Shown here piece by piece: positions 45,748 to 53,171 of a stretch of 64,000 nt of DNA. The notes beneath the pieces were generated by a model. It had not been told where the DNA came from. It did no database searches and worked only from the letters and a program-made list of their open reading frames with translations. Source of the stretch: Hadesarchaea archaeon (lineage in GTDB: Archaea > Hadarchaeota > Hadarchaeia > Hadarchaeales > Hadarchaeaceae); NCBI GenBank assembly GCA_029259175.1, contig JAPDJH010000015.1, forward strand, positions 1-64,000, in the 5' to 3' direction. A program made the translations under genes and the position numbers. Positions within the stretch are counted from its first letter, which is position 1; the number at the start of each line of letters is the position of its first letter.

Positions 45748-46643
45748 TGCAAGAAAGGACAGAAGCGCTGATAGAAGCGCTGATGGAAGCCCGGCCCTAC
45801 ATCCAAGAATTTCACGGAAAAACGTTTGTGATCAAGATAGGGGGCCGGATTCTAGAAAACGAGAAAAAACTCGATTCGCTGGTAAGTGACATCGTCCTGC
45901 TCCATCTGCTGGGGATGAAAACCGTGATCGTTCATGGCGGTGGCCCCGAGATAAGCGAGGAAATGCGAAAAATGGGGATCAAGCCAAAATTCGTGGAGGG
46001 TCTTCGGGTGACCGATGAACAGACCATGGAGATCCTCTACGAGCAGCTCGCAGGCAAACTCAACAAACAAATCGTTCGCATGATCAATTTCCATGGAGGG
46101 AAAGCATGGGGCGCCACAGGGATGGACGGAAAGCTCATCAGAGCGCGCAAGATAACTTACAAGACGACAACCAGCAAGGGCAAGGAAGTAGAGATAGACT
46201 TGGGCTTGGTGGGAGAGGTGGAAAAAATCGACCCTTCGGGCATCCACAGTCTGCTCAAAAGCGGATGCATACCTGTAATCGCACCCATCGGAGTGGATAG
46301 TGAGGGGCGCAGCCTCAATATAAATGCAGACACGGTAGCCGCAGAGCTTGCCATCGCGTTGAAAGCGAAAAAGCTCATCTTGCTCACCGACGTTATAGGG
46401 ATATTGCGGGATCCAAACGATCCCAAAACCCTCATTTCTACTCTCACGGTGGATGAAGCTCAAGAACTGGTTAAATCGGGTGTGATCAAAAAAGGAATGA
46501 TCCCAAAAGTGGAAGCTTGTATCCGTGCGATCCAAGGAGGAGTAGACCGCTGCCACATCCTGAGCGGCATAATGGATCACGCACTGCTCATAGAGATTCT
46601 GACAAATGCTGGTGCCGGAACAATGATCGTGAGAGGAAAATGA
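45747..46643 (+). CDS. argB: Acetylglutamate kinase
   Basis: 298 residues. Second step of arginine synthesis: phosphorylates N-acetylglutamate. FVIKIGGRIL, VIVHGGGPEISEEM, GLRVTDEQTMEIL, the NINADTVAAELA segment and KGMIPKVEACIRAIQGGV are diagnostic. In the LysW-dependent branch LysZ looks similar; I see no lysW nearby, so ArgB is preferred. Coupled by TGATG to DIPPS upstream and by ATGA to argD downstream. Confidence 0.9.
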   Translation: MQERTEALIEALMEARPYIQEFHGKTFVIKIGGRILENEKKLDSLVSDIVLLHLLGMKTVIVHGGGPEISEEMRKMGIKPKFVEGLRVTDEQTMEILYEQLAGKLNKQIVRMINFHGGKAWGATGMDGKLIRARKITYKTTTSKGKEVEIDLGLVGEVEKIDPSGIHSLLKSGCIPVIAPIGVDSEGRSLNINADTVAAELAIALKAKKLILLTDVIGILRDPNDPKTLISTLTVDEAQELVKSGVIKKGMIPKVEACIRAIQGGVDRCHILSGIMDHALLIEILTNAGAGTMIVRGK

Positions 46644-47827
46644 TGAAGCGGGTGGAAGAGTTATTCGAAGAACACGTTGCAAACACGTACAAGCGCCAAC
46701 CGCTGGCTCTGGTTTCGGGACAGGGAATGATAGTCGAGGATGTGCGAGGAAAGCGCTACATTGACTTCGTTGGAGGAATAGCTGTATGCGCTTTGGGACA
46801 CTCGCACCCAGCAGTTGTTAGGGCGATTTCGGAACAAGCACGAAAGCTCATGCACGTATCTAATCTATATTATATCCCACAGCAAGGCCAGCTCGCAGAA
46901 CTGTTGGCCCAGATCACGCCTAAAACCATCGAGAAATTCTTCTTTTGCAACTCGGGGGCTGAAGCCAATGAGGGGGCTCTAAAGCTGGCTATAAAACACA
47001 CGAAGAAAAAGCGGATTATCGTTATGGAAGGTTCGTTTCACGGGCGAACAGCTCTCACCGTCGGGGCCACGTGGAAAAGCTCCTACCGAAGCCCGTTTAC
47101 CGCACTCATCCCGCCTGTGTTCGATTTCGTCCCCTATGGGAATCTGAGCAGTGTGGAAATGGCGATAAGGGAAGACACAGCTGCGATATTGGTGGAGCCC
47201 ATTCAGGGAGAGGGAGGGGTACGTATTCCTCCAGATGACTTTTTACCCGGACTGAGAAAACTGTGTGACGAACATGGGCTCTTGCTCATCATCGACGAAA
47301 TCCAGACGGGAATGGGAAGAACCGGACGTTGGTTTGCTTGCGAACATTGGAAAACTAATCCAGACATACTTACCGTAGCAAAGGCGCTCGGAAATGGTTT
47401 TCCAATCGGTTGCTTGGGGGCCGCAGCAGAGATTATGAGCTCGTTTACACCTGGAGATCACGCGTCCACTTTTGGGGGAAATCCGCTGGCTTGCGCAGCA
47501 GCCATGGCGACCATTAAAACCATGCGAAGACTGAAGCTCCCTCAGCGAGCCGCGAGAACAGGTGAATACTTCCTCAAACGATTGAAGGAACTGGAAAGCA
47601 CACACTCGTGTGTGGCTGAAGCGAGAGGAAAGGGTCTTCTGCTGGGTCTCGAGCTAAACTCAAGCGAGACTGCCAAGAAGACCGTAGAACTCATGAGGGA
47701 GAGAGGATTTCTCATCAATTTGACGGCGGATCGGGTGCTTCGCTTCACCCCACCACTTATCGTGGAACGATATCACATCGATGCCTTAGTAGAGGCTCTC
47801 GCTCGCATTCTCAAAGAACTCGAATAA
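46640..47827 (+). CDS. argD: Acetylornithine aminotransferase
   Basis: 395 residues, PLP fold type I. Converts acetylglutamate semialdehyde to acetylornithine. FCNSGAEANEGALKLA, GSFHGRT, the PLP aspartate in IIDEIQTGMGRTG and the Schiff-base lysine in VAKALGNGFPIG are present. ATG at 46640 overlaps the argB stop. Some archaeal homologues also serve lysine synthesis. Confidence 0.92.
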   Translation: MMKRVEELFEEHVANTYKRQPLALVSGQGMIVEDVRGKRYIDFVGGIAVCALGHSHPAVVRAISEQARKLMHVSNLYYIPQQGQLAELLAQITPKTIEKFFFCNSGAEANEGALKLAIKHTKKKRIIVMEGSFHGRTALTVGATWKSSYRSPFTALIPPVFDFVPYGNLSSVEMAIREDTAAILVEPIQGEGGVRIPPDDFLPGLRKLCDEHGLLLIIDEIQTGMGRTGRWFACEHWKTNPDILTVAKALGNGFPIGCLGAAAEIMSSFTPGDHASTFGGNPLACAAAMATIKTMRRLKLPQRAARTGEYFLKRLKELESTHSCVAEARGKGLLLGLELNSSETAKKTVELMRERGFLINLTADRVLRFTPPLIVERYHIDALVEALARILKELE

Positions 47828-47833
47828 AAAACA

Positions 47834-47841
47834 TTTTAAAA
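47834..47841 (+). promoter_or_regulatory. TATA box for argF
   Basis: TTTTAAAA, six bases after the argD stop and 33-40 bp before the TTG start of argF. It suggests argF has its own promoter. Confidence 0.5.
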
Positions 47842-47873
47842 ATGAGTAGTGGGGATATGTGGAGGTGACTGAT

Positions 47874-48791
47874 TTGAACAAACGAGACTTGTTGGGAATG
47901 GGAGACCTCGAGCCAGCGGAGGTTACCCGGCTGATCCAAGCAGCGGAACGATATAAGCGAAATCGTGGTGCAAAAAGCAACGAACTCTCTAACAAGACCA
48001 TTGCTCTCATCTTCGAAAAACCGTCAACTCGAACAAGGGTATCGTTCGAAGTTGCGATAAGAGAGATGGGAGGAGAGTCCCTCTTTTTGAGCTCCCAGGA
48101 ACTCCAGTTGGCCAGAGGTGAAACAATCGCCGATACCGCACGAACTTTGAGCCGGTATGTTCACGGACTGGTGGCAAGAGTTAGATCGCATGACTCTCTG
48201 GTGGAGCTCGCGCGTTACAGTTCTGTTCCGGTAATCAACGCGCTCAGTCCGCTTGAGCATCCATGCCAGACACTAGCAGATCTGCTGACCATCTGGGAGA
48301 AGAAAAAACGGCTGCAAGGAGTGAAGGTCGCATGGGTTGGAGATGGGAATAACGTGTGTAACTCGCTGGCTCTGGGATGCACGATGGTCGGCGCAGACAT
48401 CAGCCTAGCGATTCCAAAGGGGTACGAACCACCACGCGAGATTTTAGAAAAAGCTCAGGCGTACGCATCAAAGTCCGGAAGCAAGATCACGCTCACCTCC
48501 AATCCCGAGCAAGCGGTCGCAGATGCGGACGTGGTCTACACGGATGTGTTTGTCTCAATGGGACAGGAGAGCGAAAGAGAGAAAAGGATGAAAGACTTCG
48601 ATGGATTTCAGGTCACGGGCGAACTCATGAAGCTGGCTAAGCCGAACGCGATCTTTATGCATTGCCTGCCGGCTCACCGCGGGGAAGAAGTCACGGAAGA
48701 AGTCATCGATGGGCCCCAATCGGTGGTGTTCGATCAGGCCGAAAACAGGCTTCACGCTCAGAAAGCGGTTTTGGCGTTTTTTGTCGGGTGA
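47874..48791 (+). CDS. argF: Ornithine carbamoyltransferase
   Basis: 305 residues. Makes citrulline from ornithine and carbamoyl phosphate. All standard motifs are intact: EKPSTRTRVSFEVA, HPCQTLADLLT, DGNNVCNSL (ornithine side), SMGQE and the closing HCLPAHRG. The TTG at 47874 is chosen for GGAGGTGA five bases before it; a GTG at 47859 precedes the ribosome site and is unlikely. Contrast with the divergent paralogue at 7289. Confidence 0.93.
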   Translation: MNKRDLLGMGDLEPAEVTRLIQAAERYKRNRGAKSNELSNKTIALIFEKPSTRTRVSFEVAIREMGGESLFLSSQELQLARGETIADTARTLSRYVHGLVARVRSHDSLVELARYSSVPVINALSPLEHPCQTLADLLTIWEKKKRLQGVKVAWVGDGNNVCNSLALGCTMVGADISLAIPKGYEPPREILEKAQAYASKSGSKITLTSNPEQAVADADVVYTDVFVSMGQESEREKRMKDFDGFQVTGELMKLAKPNAIFMHCLPAHRGEEVTEEVIDGPQSVVFDQAENRLHAQKAVLAFFVG

Positions 48792-48793
48792 AA

Positions 48794-48801
48794 TTTTATA
48801 A
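48794..48801 (+). promoter_or_regulatory. TATA box for the carbamate kinase gene
   Basis: TTTTATAA immediately after the argF stop, 31-38 bp before the ATG at 48832. Confidence 0.5.
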
Positions 48802-48831
48802 GCGGGCAGATGGTTGGTTTGAAGGGATAGG

Positions 48832-49797
48832 ATGAGATTGGTTGTCGCATTGGGAGGCAACGCCATCAAGCAGGCGCACGAAAAAGGAACAACCCTGGAG
48901 CAATTTCTAAACTGCAAACGAACTGCCCGTCTGCTTGCCAAGGTCGTTCAGCGAATGTCACCAAACGACCGATTGGTGATCACCCATGGGAACGGGCCCC
49001 AAGTGGGGAATCTGGCAGTGCAGCAAGACATGGCCAAGGAGGTGGTCCCCCCTCAAGATCTGGATGTGCTAGGGGCGATGACCCAAGGGCAAATAGGGTA
49101 TATGTTGCAGCAAATGCTGGACAACCAGCTGAGAGATCTCGGGTTGAAAGTACCCGTGGTAGCCATTATCAACCGTGTGCAGGTCAGCCGTGATGACCCA
49201 GAGTTTCAGGATGAAAACGCGTCCAAACCGGTGGGAAACTTCCTTACTGAGGAGGAAGTGAGGGAACTGAAGAAAAAGTATCCCAACTACATTTACAAGA
49301 AAGTGAAGCCTGGAGAAGGAAGAGTGTGGAGAAGAGTAGTTCCGTCTCCCGATCCCATCGCAAACGTAGAGGCAGAGGTGATAAAACGAATGGTGGATGC
49401 GGGAATCATCGTTATCGCTTCGGGTGGTGGTGGCATACCGGTAGTGCTGGATCCGGATGGACACCACCGAGGAGTGGAGGCCGTAATAGACAAGGATCTA
49501 GCGGGGGAGAAGCTGGCAGAGGTGATAAACGCCGACACCTTCCTCATCCTCACCGATGTGGAAAAGGTGAAGCTAAACTTCGGAAAACCTGATGAAAAAC
49601 CCATAGACCGAATGACGGTTTCAGAAGCAAAGCGGTACCTGAAGGAGGGCCACTTCCTCCCGGGAAGCATGGGGCCGAAGGTGAAGGCCTGTATCAGGTT
49701 CATTGAGTGGGGAGGAAAGCGCGCCATTATATCCTCGCTAGACAAGGTTTTGGAGGCCCTCGAGGGAAAGACGGGAACTGAAGTAGTACCAGACTGA
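48832..49797 (+). CDS. arcC: Carbamate kinase (or carbamate-kinase-like CP synthetase)
   Basis: 321 residues of the amino-acid kinase fold. VVALGGNAI, ITHGNGPQVGNLA, VIASGGGGIPV and DKDLAGEKLAEVINAD are diagnostic. It interconverts ATP plus carbamate and ADP plus carbamoyl phosphate; in hyperthermophilic archaea it can run toward carbamoyl phosphate. Sitting next to argF it may feed that enzyme or, in reverse, draw ATP from citrulline. The glutamine-dependent CarAB genes are not in this window. Confidence 0.9.
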   Translation: MRLVVALGGNAIKQAHEKGTTLEQFLNCKRTARLLAKVVQRMSPNDRLVITHGNGPQVGNLAVQQDMAKEVVPPQDLDVLGAMTQGQIGYMLQQMLDNQLRDLGLKVPVVAIINRVQVSRDDPEFQDENASKPVGNFLTEEEVRELKKKYPNYIYKKVKPGEGRVWRRVVPSPDPIANVEAEVIKRMVDAGIIVIASGGGGIPVVLDPDGHHRGVEAVIDKDLAGEKLAEVINADTFLILTDVEKVKLNFGKPDEKPIDRMTVSEAKRYLKEGHFLPGSMGPKVKACIRFIEWGGKRAIISSLDKVLEALEGKTGTEVVPD

Positions 49798-49841
49798 AAG
49801 CATGATCTTTTAATCCGCTTGCAGATTTTTTCTTGGAGACG

Positions 49842-50444
49842 ATGGCGGCCAAAGAGAGGGGACCTCTTCCGAAATTTGGTGAAGTCCATGTTCGTCGAAC
49901 TCTGGAGCTTTTGCAAAGGTATCGAAGGATTGGGCGCAAGCGGCTGGCGGAAAAGCTGGGGATAGGCGAGGGAAGCGTTCGCACCATTCTGAAAAAGCTA
50001 AAACGTGAAGGGTTGATTCGTGGTTCACACGGTGGGCATACGCTAACCCGAGCCGGGGAACGACGACTCGGCAAACCACCAGAACTCCTGCCGATTGATG
50101 CGGGCCCGCTGACAGTCGGGAGGTGCAACGTTGCAACGGTAGTGCGCGGTGCCGCTGGACGAGTAAGGAACGGAATCGAGCAACGGGACGAGGCGATAAA
50201 GGTAGGTGCTGACGGGGCCACTGTGCTGGTCTTCAGAAGGGGGAGATTGCAGTTCCCCGACGGATTTGCAGATATTGAAAAAAAGCTGAGCGAGTCGCTC
50301 ATCCGGGCTTTCGCACTCCGCGATGGAGATGTCGTCATAATTGGGACTGCCGGAAAGCTAAGGAAAGCAGAGGAAGGCGCGAGGGCGGCTGCGCGCTCGC
50401 TTATGGAGGGGCCGGAGTCTACCAGGAAGGTACCTCATAGCTGA
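49842..50444 (+). CDS. DUF4443 protein with N-terminal winged helix
   Basis: 200 residues. Residues about 15-75 form a winged helix-turn-helix (GRKRLAEKLGIGEGSVRTILKKLKREGLI). The rest (PLTVGRCNVATVVRGAAGRV, GIEQRDEAIKVGADGATVLVF) matches the archaeal DUF4443 domain as I remember it, likely a small-molecule sensor. The combination suggests a transcription regulator of unknown target, perhaps of the neighbouring carbamoyl-phosphate genes. ATG at 49842; TTG at 49833 is also possible. Its 3' end overlaps the converging DUF4430 gene by 26 bp. Confidence 0.75.
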   Translation: MAAKERGPLPKFGEVHVRRTLELLQRYRRIGRKRLAEKLGIGEGSVRTILKKLKREGLIRGSHGGHTLTRAGERRLGKPPELLPIDAGPLTVGRCNVATVVRGAAGRVRNGIEQRDEAIKVGADGATVLVFRRGRLQFPDGFADIEKKLSESLIRAFALRDGDVVIIGTAGKLRKAEEGARAAARSLMEGPESTRKVPHS

Positions 50445-50901
50445 ACTTGATGTTATCGTCATCCCTCAGCTCATAGGAGCCCGCCCCCACCGGTGCCAGC
50501 ACCCATACACCGTTTTCCTCGATGTACCACATCCAAAATTTATTTGCGTCAACATTCTCTTGCAGGCCGTTAATCGAGACTATATATTCTCCCAGTCCCG
50601 GGTAGAACTGGGTTTGGACTACTGCGACCCTGCGAAGGGCGTCCAAGGCTGTCGCTCCCTTGGTCAGGTACACCGTGTGCGTGGTGCTCTCCGTGCCGTT
50701 GTCTATAGTTACATAGCATTCGACGATGAGGTTTTCGAGTTCGTTTATGCGGTGGTACAGAGTTTCCACGAGCACGCCGGTAGTTTCCTGCAGATCATTC
50801 ACTTGCTCCTGTAGAAGCCGCTGCTGGTTGACAGTATACGCGAGGCCCGAGGCGAGGATTATAAACACGACGATTATCGCCTGCATTTCCTTTCTGATCA
50901 T
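50419..50901 (-). CDS. DUF4430 surface protein
   Basis: 160 residues. One N-terminal helix (MQAIIVVFIILASGLAYTV) anchors or exports the protein; a coiled segment follows (about 30-60), then the DUF4430 beta domain (TALDALRRVAVVQTQF, GEYIVSINGLQEN, KFWMWYIEENGVWV, YELRDDDNIKFSYE). DUF4430 is related to the C-terminal beta domain of transcobalamin/intrinsic factor and is often found with ECF uptake systems. GGAGGT precedes the ATG at 50901. Directly downstream of an ECF-like membrane gene, supporting a ligand-capture role; cobalamin is a guess. Confidence 0.75.
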   Translation of the reverse strand: MIRKEMQAIIVVFIILASGLAYTVNQQRLLQEQVNDLQETTGVLVETLYHRINELENLIVECYVTIDNGTESTTHTVYLTKGATALDALRRVAVVQTQFYPGLGEYIVSINGLQENVDANKFWMWYIEENGVWVLAPVGAGSYELRDDDNIKFSYEVPSW

Positions 50902-50906
50902 TTTTC

Positions 50907-51545
50907 TTACCTCCACTCGCTTGATGATACGCTTGCTTTGATCGGGATCGCGACTGGAACGGGAATCTTTACCAGCAGCTTAACGAGTCCGACCAGCGGC
51001 GGGATGAACACCAAGGAGCAGAGATGGTAGAATGTAAACGGTATCTGCGCAAAGAAGGCGGTCGCCCAAGTTGCAAGAGAGGTAGCTGGGCCATACCATC
51101 CCTCAAGGGAGACGCCGATGATTCCCGTCCAGAAGTCAAACAGTAGGATGGCGGTAGCTCCGGTGAGTAATGTATGGCCGAGCAACTTGCGGAAGCCGTC
51201 GAAGGGAGAAAGCTTATTACGAGTTCCCAGCAGCCAACAAAACACGAACCCGGACCACGTAAAAACATAAATCGGGAGGAGTCCCCAGAAGACCACGTCT
51301 ATTATAAACACGCTAAATAAGGCAATGATCCCGAAATACCGGGTGAATCTTCTCCAAAAAGCGGAGCTACCGCAGGGAAGTGAAAGCGAGCCCACGACTA
51401 CTAGTGTTGGAATTATCAATTCGAGGTTGGGGAAAGTCACACCGCGCAAATACAGCAATTTGCTCATGGCTATCAGAACGGCTGCTATCAAGACGAAAAG
51501 TCTAATCCGCTGTGAAAGCACACGATGAGGGGAGATTTGGTGCAT
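50907..51545 (-). CDS. ECF-type S-component-like membrane protein
   Basis: 212 residues with six predicted membrane helices and short basic loops, the size and shape of ECF transporter S components. No specific vitamin signature could be read. Paired with the DUF4430 surface protein (start five bases beyond this stop), it likely forms an uptake unit that borrows an energising module encoded elsewhere. Its start lies a few bases beyond a perfect palindrome, so it is probably repressed by its ligand or a regulator. Alternative: unrelated polytopic protein. Confidence 0.6.
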   Translation of the reverse strand: MHQISPHRVLSQRIRLFVLIAAVLIAMSKLLYLRGVTFPNLELIIPTLVVVGSLSLPCGSSAFWRRFTRYFGIIALFSVFIIDVVFWGLLPIYVFTWSGFVFCWLLGTRNKLSPFDGFRKLLGHTLLTGATAILLFDFWTGIIGVSLEGWYGPATSLATWATAFFAQIPFTFYHLCSLVFIPPLVGLVKLLVKIPVPVAIPIKASVSSSEWR

Positions 51546-51548
51546 CAG

Positions 51549-51575
51549 TTGGATATATTATCCAATATATAAATA
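51549..51575 (-). promoter_or_regulatory. Palindromic operator and TATA box of the uptake pair
   Basis: TTGGATATATTATCCAA (51549-51565) is a perfect inverted repeat with 7-bp arms. It overlaps the downstream edge of TATTTATATATT (51564-51575 on minus), a TATA box about 20-30 bp before the ATG at 51545. Binding there would block TBP/TFB or polymerase. Confidence 0.65.
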
Positions 51576-51625
51576 GCTTTCGGAACCCAAAAAGGCGATA
51601 CAAGGAACGAGAAACGATAACGAAA

Positions 51626-51745
51626 TCAACCGAGACGTCCAAGTTTCCTGCGCTTTAACCGTCGCATTTTGCGTCGCATGCGCTTGCGTACCCACTTCCA
51701 GCGCATCCGGTGCCTTTTCTTCCACTTGCGCGGACGTTTTCCCAA
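51626..51745 (-). CDS. rpl41e: Ribosomal protein L41e
   Basis: 39 residues, about half Arg/Lys: begins MGKRPRKWKKRHRMRWKW and continues as one basic helix. This closely follows the archaeal L41e pattern ([20 protein letters not shown] in Thermococcales, from memory). L41e sits at the subunit bridge near the decoding centre. The start is TTG at 51745 with a weak GGGTG before it. The gene is 26 bp after aMtq2 on the same strand, so the two are likely cotranscribed. Easily missed because of its size. Confidence 0.88.
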   Translation of the reverse strand: MGKRPRKWKKRHRMRWKWVRKRMRRKMRRLKRRKLGRLG

Positions 51746-51771
51746 GCAAGCACCCTTTCCTTATAATGACC

Positions 51772-52377
51772 TCAAATTAAATCCTTTTTCGAAGCTCGAA
51801 AAAGAACCAGGCGTTCGAAGAAGAGAGGTCTCTCCACCACCTCCACACAAAAGTCCTGCGCGGACAACTTTCGGAGCGTTTTCTGCGGATCAGAAAACGA
51901 GGAGTGAACCAAGAGTATGCGCCCACGAAACGACAGATAGCGGGAAAACTCATCCAAAAACCGATCGATGAGCAGACGGCCGTCCGCGCCTCCCTCGCAA
52001 CTCAAGCCGGTGGGATCTCCATCAAGCACCCCCGACCTCGGCAGGTAGGGAGGATTAAAAACTATCAAATCAAACTCCTCACCTTTTACTGGTTCAAAAA
52101 GATCACCCACTTCAAATTTCATCCGATCAGCCACTTTGTGGTGTGTCGCGTTCTGTTTAGCACACTCTATGGCGGCCGGATTGATGTCAGTAGCTGTCAC
52201 CTTTCCATCCTGCAACGCGCCCAGAATTCCTAAAATGCCACACCCAGTTCCCAAATCCAACACGCGCTCCCCTGCTCGGATCTTCAGATTATCTGCGATT
52301 AGAAAAGTATCCTCGGCTGGTTCATAAACTCCCGGTGACACGTCGAATTTCAAACCTCGATAAAACACTCTAACCAT
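51772..52377 (-). CDS. Release-factor glutamine methyltransferase, aMtq2/HemK2
   Basis: 201 residues, class I SAM methyltransferase. VYEPAEDTFLIADNL, the SAM loop DLGTGCGILGI and the substrate-side NPPYLP are diagnostic of HemK2/Mtq2, which methylates the glutamine of the GGQ motif in aRF1 with Trm112. It ends in a basic tail. ATG at 52377; a GTG one codon earlier is possible. Followed by rpl41e. Confidence 0.88.
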   Translation of the reverse strand: MVRVFYRGLKFDVSPGVYEPAEDTFLIADNLKIRAGERVLDLGTGCGILGILGALQDGKVTATDINPAAIECAKQNATHHKVADRMKFEVGDLFEPVKGEEFDLIVFNPPYLPRSGVLDGDPTGLSCEGGADGRLLIDRFLDEFSRYLSFRGRILLVHSSFSDPQKTLRKLSAQDFCVEVVERPLFFERLVLFRASKKDLI

Positions 52378-52398
52378 CACATTCTGGTTTGAAAAACG

Positions 52399-52407
52399 TT
52401 TTTAATA
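52399..52407 (+). promoter_or_regulatory. Putative TATA box for the small membrane gene at 52440
   Basis: TTTTTAATA lies 33-41 bp before the ATG, followed by GGAGGTGA at 52428-52435. Confidence 0.45.
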
Positions 52408-52439
52408 AACTGCTTCCAGTCATATGCGGAGGTGAATGA

Positions 52440-52688
52440 ATGGCCGAAAAAAGGACTCCACAGGAACTTCTAGCCCTCGGATTCAACGTCGCCGGTGCCG
52501 TTCTAATAATCATTGGACTCATATCGCTGGCACTCAGTGGCGCTGCTCGTATCAGCAATGAGGAGATAACCTGGGTGCAGCAACTCCCATCCATCGTGGT
52601 CTCCATATTTCTCATTGCCGTTGGTGTTGTCTTCGCGGGCGTTGGGTTCTTCGCCTACGGCAAAACCGGCGGTGGAAAAAAGCGCTAA
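52440..52688 (+). CDS. Small two-helix membrane protein
   Basis: 82 residues with two hydrophobic helices (about 14-33 and 49-71), a short polar loop (RISNEEITWVQQ) outside and a basic tail GGGKKR inside. No family recognised. Strong Shine-Dalgarno GGAGGTGA and own TATA box. The next gene has an almost identical leader, hinting at shared regulation. Confidence 0.6.
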   Translation: MAEKRTPQELLALGFNVAGAVLIIIGLISLALSGAARISNEEITWVQQLPSIVVSIFLIAVGVVFAGVGFFAYGKTGGGKKR

Positions 52689-52696
52689 ACCACCCA

Positions 52697-52704
52697 CTTT
52701 AAAA
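52697..52704 (+). promoter_or_regulatory. Putative TATA box for the membrane gene at 52738
   Basis: CTTTAAAA lies 34-41 bp before the TTG start; GGAGGTGA follows at 52726-52733. Confidence 0.45.
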
Positions 52705-52737
52705 CAGTGCGGGCGTAAATATAGTGGAGGTGAGTGA

Positions 52738-53091
52738 TTGGCCAAAAAAATGACTGAGCTGATAGGCCCCATTGCTTTCTACATAGGTCTGTTGATCGCA
52801 TTGGTCACGGCTTTCATTGAACCCTCACGCTGGCTCTACGTTGGACTTGCGGTGGTCGGTGTCGTCGTCAGCGTGCTGAATATTACAGCGGAAGAGGTGG
52901 GACCGTATCTTTTTGCTTCAATCGCTTTCATCGTCTCGGTGCTCGGAATGCAACAGTTAATACCAGCAGCTTCCGGTGGAAACATTCCGATCGAACTGAC
53001 GCGTCTTGCAGCGAACATCACCGTGCTCGTCGGTGCCGGTGCAATGCTTATCGCTCTGAAGGCCATCTACGCAATGGCGAAAAGCAAATAA
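52738..53091 (+). CDS. Small four-helix membrane protein
   Basis: 117 residues with about four membrane helices and very short loops; one conserved-looking acidic patch (NITAEEVGPY). Starts with TTG at 52738, four bases after GGAGGTGA; an ATG at 52750 is the alternative. Function not recognisable. A T-rich terminator follows. Confidence 0.6.
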   Translation: MAKKMTELIGPIAFYIGLLIALVTAFIEPSRWLYVGLAVVGVVVSVLNITAEEVGPYLFASIAFIVSVLGMQQLIPAASGGNIPIELTRLAANITVLVGAGAMLIALKAIYAMAKSK

Positions 53092-53094
53092 GCC

Positions 53095-53117
53095 CTTTTT
53101 CTTTTTTTGTTTTCTTT
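53095..53117 (+). terminator. Oligo-T transcription terminator
   Basis: A pyrimidine run with three T-tracts (five, seven and four or more Ts) directly after the stop of the 52738 gene, the usual archaeal termination signal. Confidence 0.65.
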
Positions 53118-53133
53118 ACTAACTAATCCACAA

Positions 53134-53144
53134 TTTATTTATTA
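53134..53144 (+). promoter_or_regulatory. TATA box for the deoC-aor operon
   Basis: TTTATTTATTA lies 28-38 bp before the ATG at 53172, directly after the terminator of the preceding gene. Confidence 0.5.
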
Positions 53145-53171
53145 CAGGTCTGGATAAACGTATGGAAGAAC

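Noticed and set aside
45852-46682. A 276-codon minus-strand open frame.
   Set aside because: Antisense to argB.
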